Source: Chryseosolibacter sp036402075 (GTDB lineage: Bacteria; Bacteroidota; Bacteroidia; Cytophagales; Cyclobacteriaceae). From it: 13,896 bases of DNA. The notes under the pieces are model-generated. The model searched no databases. It worked only from the letters and a program-made list of their open reading frames with translations, and was not told where the DNA came from. Position 1 is the stretch's first letter; each line of letters opens with the position of its first letter. The stretch lies in contig DASWTP010000077.1 of assembly GCA_036402075.1 (NCBI GenBank), positions 1 through 13,896 on the forward strand, given 5' to 3'. Positions 7,060 through 13,064 of this stretch are shown in pieces. Both the position numbers and the translations under genes were made by a program.

Positions 7060-7851
7060 ATGGTTTATCAGGAATACCCTATTGCCGATCCACTCCGACC
7101 TTATGTGAAAGTCATTTGGTCAATGGAAAGCGAGGAAACCTGGGCACCTCCTATGCGTATTCTTCCTGATAGCTGTGTGGAACTAGTCATCCATTTCAAT
7201 CAACCCTACAAAACTACATTTAGCGATAACAAGGCGGAGGTACAACCGCAGAGTTTTGTAGTAGCTCAAATGAAAAACTTTATTGAGATCCAACCAAATG
7301 GAAAAATTGGAATGCTCTCTATCCGCTTTTCTGCGCAAGGGGCATATCATTTTTTCGGAATGCCAATGAAAGAGATTGCGAATGGAATTGTCGACTTGAA
7401 ACTCGTATGGAACAATCTGGCTAAAGAGATTGAAGAAAGGATCATTGAAAGCAGAACTACCCAACAACGTGTTAGAAGGATTCAACAGTATCTTTTAATG
7501 CAGCTTTCTAAAAACGGAAAGGCTGATGTGACAGTCGATCATTGCCTCAATCTGATCTATTCAGCAAAGGGCCAGGTAAAAGTTGAAGACCTTGCGACAA
7601 CAACAGGGATGAGTAACCGACAGCTCGTGCGAAAATTCAACAATAGCATAGGATTATCACCAAAAGAGTTCGCGAGAATTATAAAGTTCATTGGTTCACT
7701 TAATTACCTGAAGCAAAATCAAGACACGAACTTATCCGCTGCGGCAAACAACTGCGGCTATTACGATCAAGCGCATTTCATTCATGACTTCAAAGAATAT
7801 TCCGGCTTGACACCAAGCCAATTTCTATCATTGGACAATGTTTTTTACTGA
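7060..7851 (+). CDS. Soluble AraC-family regulator with DUF6597-like N-terminal domain
   Basis: A 263-residue protein. Residues about 1-115 resemble the DUF6597-type sensor domain of Bacteroidota AraC proteins: PLRPYVKVIWSMES, then RILPDSCVELVIHFNQP, then MLSIRFSAQGAYHFFGMP. Residues about 165-258 form the AraC DNA-binding domain, with a first HTH around VEDLATTTGMSNRQLVRKFNNSIGLSPKEFARI and a second around AAANNCGYYDQAHFIHDFKEYSGLTPSQF. No membrane segments. It follows the phosphotransferase gene by 52 bp holding a T-rich stretch and a weak promoter, and stands 62 bp before a small secreted protein on the same strand. It could control either neighbour. Ligand unknown. Confidence 0.85.
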   Translation: MVYQEYPIADPLRPYVKVIWSMESEETWAPPMRILPDSCVELVIHFNQPYKTTFSDNKAEVQPQSFVVAQMKNFIEIQPNGKIGMLSIRFSAQGAYHFFGMPMKEIANGIVDLKLVWNNLAKEIEERIIESRTTQQRVRRIQQYLLMQLSKNGKADVTVDHCLNLIYSAKGQVKVEDLATTTGMSNRQLVRKFNNSIGLSPKEFARIIKFIGSLNYLKQNQDTNLSAAANNCGYYDQAHFIHDFKEYSGLTPSQFLSLDNVFY

Positions 7852-7913
7852 TGTCCGATTTATACAATACATAAAACTACTGGTCAAGTACATTGCCCAA
7901 AAATTGGATCAAT

Positions 7914-8441
7914 ATGAAACACGTCATCGCAATATTACTGCTTGTCCCCTCTTTAACGCTTGCACAAAATGCAAAGCAAGATAGTCTATGGAGGCCCTTT
8001 CAACCATTCATTGGAACCTGGACTGGTACCGGGGATGGAGTTGATGGCACCGGAACTTATGAACGCACCTATCAATTTGTGTTAAACAAGAAGTACATAG
8101 AAGTAAAAAACAAGACGGTTTATCCTGTAAGCAAAGAGAAACCAAAAGGCTATGTTCATGAAGATGTCGGATACATTAGCTATGACAAGGCAAGAAAGAC
8201 ATTTGTCTTTCGTCAATTTCATGGCGAAGGATTTGTAAATCAATATACCCTGGACAGTCTTTCTGCAGATAAGAAAACAATGGTGTTTATGTCAGAAGCA
8301 ATCGAAAATATTCCAAGTGGATGGCGTGCGAGAGAAACCTACATTGTCGGAGAGAATACACTTACAGAAATATTTAATCTTGCAGAGCCAAATAAGAATT
8401 TCGAGCCTTACACGAAAGCAGTCTTATCAAAGAAAAGATGA
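7914..8441 (+). CDS. Secreted beta-barrel-like protein (lipocalin/nitrobindin-like), function unknown
   Basis: A 175-residue protein with signal peptide MKHVIAILLLVPSLTLAQ. The mature part opens with WRPFQPFIGTWTGTGDGVDGTGTYERTYQFVLNKKYIEVKNKT, a GTWxGxGxG start and alternating strands like those of small ligand-binding beta-barrels (nitrobindin/THAP4-like and DUF1579-type proteins). Strand-like repeats continue to the C-terminus (VGYISYDKARKTFVFRQFHGEGF, then TYIVGENTLTEIFNL). Length and layout fit a single barrel. His71 (ORF-relative approximate, in YVHEDVG) is not enough evidence for haem binding. I chose ATG 7914 over an in-frame TTG at 7893 because it places the signal peptide at the N-terminus. 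Followed by a 434-bp gene-free stretch. Confidence 0.7.
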   Translation: MKHVIAILLLVPSLTLAQNAKQDSLWRPFQPFIGTWTGTGDGVDGTGTYERTYQFVLNKKYIEVKNKTVYPVSKEKPKGYVHEDVGYISYDKARKTFVFRQFHGEGFVNQYTLDSLSADKKTMVFMSEAIENIPSGWRARETYIVGENTLTEIFNLAEPNKNFEPYTKAVLSKKR

Positions 8442-8460
8442 AGCGACTGTACTTTCTAAT

Positions 8461-8478
8461 CTCAAAGTACTCTTTGAG
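8461..8478 (+). terminator. Possible weak terminator hairpin after 8441
   Basis: CTCAAAG (8461-8467) and CTTTGAG (8472-8478) form a perfect 7-bp stem with a TACT loop, 19 bp after the stop codon at 8441. The following TATCTCTTCC is pyrimidine-rich but not a true T-run, so it may instead be part of the adjacent repeat region. Confidence 0.35.
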
Positions 8479-8496
8479 TATCTCTTCCACTCTCTG

Positions 8497-8680
8497 TACC
8501 TTTGTTACCGAGTAACGAACGTCAAATTTTTCTTTAGGTACGTTTAGGGATATTGGGGCGTATTTAGGTAAATCTTGTTACCATTTTGTTACTCACAGTA
8601 CGCAAAGTACTGACAATCAAAAGAGGGCACATTTTGTATCGGGAAATAGCCGCTTGTATTAAACTGATAATCAGTTAGTT
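8497..8680 (+). repeat. Intergenic structured repeat, copy A
   Basis: About 184 bp without a gene, colinear with copy B at 12815-12983. Shared blocks in order: 8497-8516 against 12815-12834 (18 of 20 identical, containing CCGAGTAAC); TTTAGG at 8533 with TTTAGG 10 bp later and again at 8563; a GTTAC pair at 8577 and 8588 with CCATTTTGTTACTC identical in both; a hairpin; 8628-8649 against 12947-12968 (19 of 22 identical); and a palindrome around TGATAATCA. The offset between copies stays at 4318-4319 bp through most of the length. Copy A also has GTTAC-CGA-GTAAC (8504-8516) and the palindrome AACTGAT-A-ATCAGTT (8662-8676). It lies between two convergent genes. Identity is unknown: candidates are a structured RNA, a recombinase attachment region or a decayed non-autonomous element. 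Confidence 0.8.
8596..8612 (+). other. Hairpin in repeat copy A
   Basis: CAGTAC and GTACTG pair perfectly over 6 bp around a GCAAA loop. The stem begins 3 nt after the second GTTAC, exactly where copy B carries a stem of different sequence (12915-12934). Confidence 0.65.
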
Positions 8681-8772
8681 AATACTTTCCAACCTAACAT
8701 ATGAACTTCGCTTTCTGACAATGATTATCAAGGACTTAGCAAATTCGCGCTCCCAGAAATGATTCACTTTTT

Positions 8773-8788
8773 GTTACTAGTTTGTTAC
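8773..8788 (+). repeat. Third GTTAC pair with 11-bp period
   Basis: GTTAC at 8773 and 8784, in the pattern TTGTTAC-N5-TGTTACTC that is also found in copy A (8576-8594). Copy B has the same pattern with C as first base. Together with the half-site GAGTAAC (8811-8817) it suggests a cluster of protein-binding sites on one face of the helix. The remaining gene-free DNA (8681-8760, 8825-8875) shows nothing I can name. Confidence 0.5.
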
Positions 8789-8875
8789 TCAAAACCTGAA
8801 ATTCCTAAGTGAGTAACAAAATGGAGGTTGCCGATTACAATATCAAAAACAGAGGAAGTAATGCGGGTTGTCGGA

Positions 8876-9772
8876 TTAATTAGCCAACCGATATTCCTGT
8901 GGTGACATACCGACTCTTTGCTTGAATAACCTCGTGAAATGTTGCGGATACTTGTATCCCATTTCGAACGCGATTTCACTTACTGATTTACTTTGATCAA
9001 AGAGGCGTTCTTTTGCAAGATCTATGACTTTCTCATGGATATATTCCATCGCTGTTTTACCGGTTTCCTTCTTCACCAGGTCACCGAAATAGTTTGCTGA
9101 TAGATTTAATTCACTGGCACAATATGAGACTGTAGGTAAACCTTCGCTTTTCGGTAGTTCAGATTGGTAGTATGTATTTAGTAAACTTTCGAAACGTGTC
9201 AAGACATCTTTATTGACGTGAGCCCTTGTAATGAATTGACGATCGTAAAAGCGTAGGCAGTAATTGAGCAGTAACTCAATGTTACTGACAATGACATTTA
9301 CTGTATGCTTATCAATGTCGCGATGCAACTCTTCTTTGATTTTTTTGAAGCACTCGAGTACAATTTGCCGTTCACGCTTTGAGATATGCAAAGCCTCGGT
9401 AACGTCATAAGAAAAGAAACCGTATTCAGTTATTTTCTTTCCGAGTGATGTCCCCTTGATAAAATCAGGATGAAATGTTAACGCCCAACCACGAGGCTGT
9501 ATTAATTCCTCTGCGCCCGGCTCAAAACCGAAGACCTGACCTGGCGCGATAAACAGTAAACTCTCTTCCTGATAATCATATTTATTTCTTCCGTAATGAA
9601 ATTCTTCACACTTGACATCTTTCAAAAAGATAATGTAGATATCAGTCAAATATCGATTTGCCTGGACCGGCTTAGACTTTGATTGATCAAGAACACTAAT
9701 CAATGGGTGAAGGGTATCCTGTCCTCGTTGGGAATTAAATTGAGCGACACTATCGAGTTTATGAATGGCCAT
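8876..9772 (-). CDS. AraC-family regulator with cupin-type N-terminal domain
   Basis: A 298-residue soluble regulator. The N-terminal half (about 40-180) is a jelly-roll ligand-binding domain: YIIFLKDVKCEEFHYGRNKYDYQEESLLFIAPGQVFGFEPG is the typical 'cupin' stretch of AraC sensors. The C-terminal 95 residues are the double HTH, with a first HTH around YCASELNLSANYFGDLVKKETGKTAMEYIHEKVIDLAKERL and a second around SEIAFEMGYKYPQHFTRLFKQRVGMSPQEYR, matching the family signature. It is divergent from the aldo/keto reductase operon across 171 bp. In Bacteroidota this regulator type often sits beside the oxidoreductase genes it activates, so control of 9944-12758 is the likely role (inference). An exact -7 box precedes it. 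The effector is unknown. Confidence 0.88.
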   Translation of the reverse strand: MAIHKLDSVAQFNSQRGQDTLHPLISVLDQSKSKPVQANRYLTDIYIIFLKDVKCEEFHYGRNKYDYQEESLLFIAPGQVFGFEPGAEELIQPRGWALTFHPDFIKGTSLGKKITEYGFFSYDVTEALHISKRERQIVLECFKKIKEELHRDIDKHTVNVIVSNIELLLNYCLRFYDRQFITRAHVNKDVLTRFESLLNTYYQSELPKSEGLPTVSYCASELNLSANYFGDLVKKETGKTAMEYIHEKVIDLAKERLFDQSKSVSEIAFEMGYKYPQHFTRLFKQRVGMSPQEYRLAN

Positions 9773-9787
9773 GCGACAGATTTAGAA

Positions 9788-9795
9788 CAAAGATA
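9788..9795 (-). promoter_or_regulatory. -7 box for the cupin-type AraC gene
   Basis: On the minus strand TATCTTTG matches the Bacteroidota TAnnTTTG consensus exactly, 15 bp before the ATG. No clear TTG -33 element is present at the usual spacing. Confidence 0.5.
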
Positions 9796-9891
9796 CTCAA
9801 GCCAAAGTTTTCTTTTTGAAGACCGAGCAAGATCAGTAAAAATGGTATGTGAAGCTGTAAAACGGGTAAGTGACTTCTTTCGATGAGGGTG

Positions 9892-9899
9892 CATCTTTG
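9892..9899 (+). promoter_or_regulatory. Possible -7 box for the aldo/keto reductase operon
   Basis: CATCTTTG differs from TAnnTTTG at one base and lies 44 bp before the ATG at 9944. No -33 TTG is found at 17-21 bp. An imperfect core would fit a promoter that needs an AraC activator, but the call is weak. I found no convincing AraC site (paired direct repeats) in 9773-9943. Confidence 0.3.
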
Positions 9900-9943
9900 C
9901 ATAGTAAATCGAATTATACACGAGGTCAAATAAAATCCACTTT

Positions 9944-11068
9944 ATGAACAGACGGGATCTTTTGAAATCAAGCTTAATAGCTGGTACCGGGGCGATGCTC
10001 ACCGGTTCACTAGCTTCAACCGCAGTTGCTAATACAACCAGAGGAAACACTCCTCAAGTTGGCGGATGTACAATTATAAGTAAAAAGCGTACGCTTGGAA
10101 CTGGCAAGGCAGCATTAACGGTGCCTGCACTTTATATTGGTTGTATGGGAATGCAAAGCGGACGTGGAGTAACTCCCGATGAAAAGTCAATGGAAAAACT
10201 TATTCAACAAGCCTATGACCGTGGGTGCAATTTCTTTGATACAGCAGAGGGTTATAGTGCCGGGAAGAATGAAGAGTTGCTTGGTCGTGCTATTGCATCG
10301 ATTAGAAAGAACGTTCTTATAAGTACGAAGTTTACTGTTGATCTTACGAAAAATCCTCCGGTCAACGACAACCGCCCTTCACGGATCAAAGCTGCATGCG
10401 AGGCATCTCTTAGAAGGCTTAAGACTGACGTCATCGATCTCTACCATCAACATCGCATCGACCGTTCCGTTCCAATCGAAGATGTCGCAGGCGCTGTGTC
10501 AGATCTTATTAAAGAAGGCAAGGTTCGGTATTTCGGCCTAAGCGAAGTAAGCGCTGAAACAATCAGACGCGCTCATAAAGTGCATCCGGTCACTACAGTG
10601 CAGAGCGAATATCATCTGATGTTTCGGAAGCCGGAGACAGAAGTTTTTACAACGCTCCAAGAACTCGGCATAGGTTTTACCGCCTTTAGTCCAACAAACC
10701 GTGGCTTCCTGGGTGGCTCGTTGACAGAGTATGCTGATATGAAGACAAATGATATTCGCGGAGACTGGCCTCGCTTTACACCGGAGGCACTTCGAGCAAA
10801 CTCACGCATTCTTCAAGTTGTGAGTGATTTTGGAAAGACGCGCGGGATGACATCCGCTCAAGTGAGCATGGCCTGGATGATGCACAAGTATACGTTTATC
10901 GTGCCCCTATTCGGAACAACGAAATTGTCGCACCTGGAAGAAGATTTGCGAACTGCTGACTTTACACTTTCTCAAAATGAAATTACCGAGTTAGAAGATA
11001 AAGTCTCTAAGTTCCCGGTAATGGGAGAACGATACGATGCCACACAACAGGCGCGTGTCGAATACTAG
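9944..11068 (+). CDS. Aldo/keto reductase with Tat signal peptide
   Basis: A 374-residue protein. The N-terminus MNRRDLLKSSLIAGTGAMLTGSLASTAVA carries the Tat motif RRDLLK and a likely cleavage site after AVA near residue 29. Residues about 50-365 are an aldo/keto reductase barrel with the catalytic tetrad Asp99 and Tyr104 (FFDTAEGY), Lys129 (ISTKF) and His170 (DLYHQHRID), plus FGLSEVSAETIRRAH, QSEYHLMFR and FGTTKLSHLEED, part of the NADP(H)-binding region. Such enzymes reduce aldehydes and ketones with NADPH. Tat export suggests that cofactor is bound before folding and export, since free NADPH is not expected in the periplasm. It is the first gene of an operon with the metallo-hydrolase (32 bp downstream) and the ABM lipoprotein, opposite an AraC regulator. 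The substrate is unknown; detoxification of carbonyls or quinones is a guess from context. Confidence 0.88.
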   Translation: MNRRDLLKSSLIAGTGAMLTGSLASTAVANTTRGNTPQVGGCTIISKKRTLGTGKAALTVPALYIGCMGMQSGRGVTPDEKSMEKLIQQAYDRGCNFFDTAEGYSAGKNEELLGRAIASIRKNVLISTKFTVDLTKNPPVNDNRPSRIKAACEASLRRLKTDVIDLYHQHRIDRSVPIEDVAGAVSDLIKEGKVRYFGLSEVSAETIRRAHKVHPVTTVQSEYHLMFRKPETEVFTTLQELGIGFTAFSPTNRGFLGGSLTEYADMKTNDIRGDWPRFTPEALRANSRILQVVSDFGKTRGMTSAQVSMAWMMHKYTFIVPLFGTTKLSHLEEDLRTADFTLSQNEITELEDKVSKFPVMGERYDATQQARVEY

Positions 11069-11100
11069 AATAGATTCACGAAATCATATAAATTATAATT

Positions 11101-12021
11101 ATGAAACTTCATAAATGGATTACCATAGTGGTCATGATTTTTACCTTCACTTACACCGTGAATGCACAGAATGCCAACGACACAATTAAATCTAAGGCTG
11201 AAAAAAAATATCAAGCGAAGGCTCCTCCAACCCAAAGATTCGACAAGGAAGCATTTGAAAAATCTAATCAAACAACAATTCGTTGGCTCGGCATGGCAGG
11301 ATTCTTCATTAACAGCCGGGGTACCACAATGATGGTCGATCCCCTGTTGGATACATTCGATATGCCACTGCTTATTGATTTTCCCATTTCGTCAAAAGCA
11401 GTTCCTAAACTGGACGCAGTATTAGTTACACATGCTGATAACGACCACTTCAGTATTCCGACCAATCGGAACCTAAAGCCTGTTACACGCGCATACCATT
11501 CGACAACCTATGTGGATTCATTGATGAAGAATGAAGGACTACGATCATTCGGTTATGACATCGGCCAGACATTCAAAGTTGGAAATGTAAATGTCAAGTT
11601 AACAGCGGCTGACCATGCATACCAAAATGCTTATCCCGGAATGAGCAAACGGATTTTCAAAAACGAAGATGCCTGTGGATTTATGATTGAAACTCCTGAT
11701 GGTACGATTTGGGCAACGGGCGATTCACGTTTATTATCGGAACACTTGAAATACATGCCGCCACCAGATGCGATCTTTTTTGACTTCTCTGATAGCGAGT
11801 GGCACTTCACATTCCAAGGCGCAGTTAAGATAGCAAATGCCTATCCTAACACACCTCTCCTACTTTGTCATTGGGGATCCGTTGATTCACCGGACTTCGC
11901 CCCGTTCAATGGTGATCCTGAAAGATTGAAAAAACATGTGGTGAACCCTGAACGGATTTACGTACTTGCACCTGGTCAACCATTTGCTCTCAAGAAGCTA
12001 AAGCCAACACCAAAAAAATAG
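11101..12021 (+). CDS. Exported UlaG-like metallo-beta-lactamase-fold hydrolase
   Basis: A 306-residue protein with signal peptide MKLHKWITIVVMIFTFTYTVNAQ. The mature part has an RWLGMAGFFI...MMVDP opening typical of UlaG-like MBL-fold proteins, followed by THADNDH (His111, Asp113, Asp115, His116), ADHAYQN (His172), ATGDSR (Asp208) and LCHWGSVDSPD (His257). The canonical motif is HxHxDH; here the second histidine is aspartate, which could change the metal site or be a subfamily trait. UlaG-like proteins include lactonases, phosphodiesterases and nucleases, so a specific reaction cannot be given. Co-transcription with an aldo/keto reductase and a tandem ABM lipoprotein suggests envelope handling of a lactone or quinone-like compound, which is inference. 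The stop lies 2 bp before the next ATG. Confidence 0.83.
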   Translation: MKLHKWITIVVMIFTFTYTVNAQNANDTIKSKAEKKYQAKAPPTQRFDKEAFEKSNQTTIRWLGMAGFFINSRGTTMMVDPLLDTFDMPLLIDFPISSKAVPKLDAVLVTHADNDHFSIPTNRNLKPVTRAYHSTTYVDSLMKNEGLRSFGYDIGQTFKVGNVNVKLTAADHAYQNAYPGMSKRIFKNEDACGFMIETPDGTIWATGDSRLLSEHLKYMPPPDAIFFDFSDSEWHFTFQGAVKIANAYPNTPLLLCHWGSVDSPDFAPFNGDPERLKKHVVNPERIYVLAPGQPFALKKLKPTPKK

Positions 12022-12023
12022 AA

Positions 12024-12758
12024 ATGTTTTCAGGCCGTTTCATTCTTATCGTAGGATGTCTGATCTCGGGAATGCTTCTCGTAATGTGCTCTAGAAAAAC
12101 ATCTACTATATTCGAGGATAAAAACCAACTCGTTAGACTCGCAGTGATTGAGGTCGACAGTTTGCAGGTCAAACCTTACAATGAATACCTGAAAGAAGAA
12201 ATTGAAGCTTCAATTGGGCTCGAGCCAGGTGTGATTACCCTTTACGGAGTTGCCGAGAAAGACAATCCTAAACATGTTACGCTGTTTGAAACTTATGCAG
12301 ATTCAAGTCAATACAGATCACACCTCGCAACACCACATTTTCAAAAGTACAAGCAGGGAACACTACAAATGGTAACGCATCTTGATCTAATTCAAATGCA
12401 ACCAATCCTCTATCATCGCAAACCTCAGCTCTTCAATGCGCGGTCTGAAGGCCTTTATGTTCGTCTGAGAAAGATTGAACTGGAGTCAACTGCTGAGGAA
12501 GCTTTCAATACGCTAGGAAATGACGTGATGCTACCTGGGATAAAAGAAGAGCCAGGGGTTTTAGTTATGTACGCAGTGGCAGAGAAAGCAAATCCAACAA
12601 GCGTTTCAATTCTAGAAGTATATGAAAGCTTGGATGCTTACAAGAAACACATAGTGACACCTCACTACCTGCGATACAAAGACGAGGCAAAATCGATGGT
12701 GAAATCGTTGAAGTTCATTGATGTTAATCCCATTCTGCTAGGGTCAAAGCCGCAGTGA
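12024..12758 (+). CDS. Lipoprotein with two tandem ABM (antibiotic biosynthesis monooxygenase-like) domains
   Basis: A 244-residue protein. The hydrophobic N-terminus ends LLVMC (Cys22), an imperfect lipobox, so a lipid anchor is likely but not certain. Two alpha/beta ferredoxin-like domains follow, about 36-128 and 145-237. They align with each other: EPGVITLYGVAEKDNPKHVTLFETY matches EPGVLVMYAVAEKANPTSVSILEVY, and HLATPHFQKYK matches HIVTPHYLRYK. The pattern is that of the ABM/YgiN family, whose members act as dimers of one-domain chains on quinols or polyketides; here the pair would be covalently joined. It starts 2 bp after the metallo-hydrolase stop codon, so translation may be coupled. 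It is the last gene of the operon; repeat copy B follows. Substrate unknown. Confidence 0.83.
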   Translation: MFSGRFILIVGCLISGMLLVMCSRKTSTIFEDKNQLVRLAVIEVDSLQVKPYNEYLKEEIEASIGLEPGVITLYGVAEKDNPKHVTLFETYADSSQYRSHLATPHFQKYKQGTLQMVTHLDLIQMQPILYHRKPQLFNARSEGLYVRLRKIELESTAEEAFNTLGNDVMLPGIKEEPGVLVMYAVAEKANPTSVSILEVYESLDAYKKHIVTPHYLRYKDEAKSMVKSLKFIDVNPILLGSKPQ

Positions 12759-12814
12759 CCAAGTACTCTTGTTACGTCACACTGAAAAAACTTTGATGCT
12801 CTAATGGCCCTCCT

Positions 12815-12983
12815 TACCTTTGCTTCCGAGTAACAGAAGCTCAAAAATTCATTTAGGTTTCTTTAGAGTTGTTGAGTGATGGTCAGGCATTTTTCGTTAC
12901 CATTTTGTTACTCGAGCCAGTTAACACGCTGGCTGATAATGGAGTTCACATATTGTATCGGTAAGTAGTTGATAATCAAGTAT
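12815..12983 (+). repeat. Intergenic structured repeat, copy B
   Basis: About 169 bp in the gene-free stretch 12759-13064, same orientation as copy A and again between convergent genes. It keeps the order of copy A: the first block at 12815, TTTAGG at 12852 with TTTAGA 10 bp later, the GTTAC pair at 12896 and 12907, a hairpin, the block 12947-12968, and the palindrome TTGAT-A-ATCAA (12969-12979). Its own first block has an extra pairing, GCTTC (12822-12826) with GAAGC (12836-12840). The DNA between TTTAGG and the GTTAC pair is poorly conserved. Both copies are also preceded by AAGTACTCTT (8465 and 12761), though at different distances. The rest of 12759-13064 holds nothing I can name. Confidence 0.8.
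12915..12934 (+). other. Hairpin in repeat copy B
   Basis: AGCCAG and CTGGCT pair perfectly over 6 bp around an 8-nt loop. It begins 3 nt after the second GTTAC, as in copy A, but with a different stem sequence. Confidence 0.65.
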
Positions 12984-13064
12984 TTAACAAGAATAAAGAT
13001 CAGTTCATCGAACTCCTAAACTCCTGGGGTGTCAGTCCAGTATGTTAGTGGTTCGCCAGTAACT

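Larger units (their letters stand above)
8581..8824. repeat. Perfect 16-bp inverted repeat pair spanning 244 bp
   Basis: CCATTTTGTTACTCAC (8581-8596) recurs as its exact reverse complement at 8809-8824. The match does not extend beyond 16 bp on either side. The left arm lies inside repeat copy A and includes its second GTTAC; the right arm ends 51 bp before the stop codon of the convergent AraC gene. The enclosed DNA has no convincing ORF, only the A-copy hairpin and palindrome and another GTTAC pair. Confidence 0.7.

Noticed and set aside
8317..8547. Plus-strand ORF of 76 codons extending into the gene-free stretch
   Set aside because: Most of it is out of frame within the secreted-protein gene; the tail crosses repeat copy A and shows no protein-like features.
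8497..8680. Integron attC site
   Set aside because: The GTTAC motifs continue with CC or TC rather than the GTTRRRY core, and no paired core/inner boxes or integrase are present.
8497..8824. CRISPR array or tRNA-associated attachment site
   Set aside because: There is no regular repeat-spacer pattern, and no tRNA or tRNA 3' end is visible nearby.
9700..10050. Minus-strand ORF of 116 codons over the divergent control region
   Set aside because: It overlaps the starts of both the AraC and aldo/keto reductase genes and has no recognisable domain.
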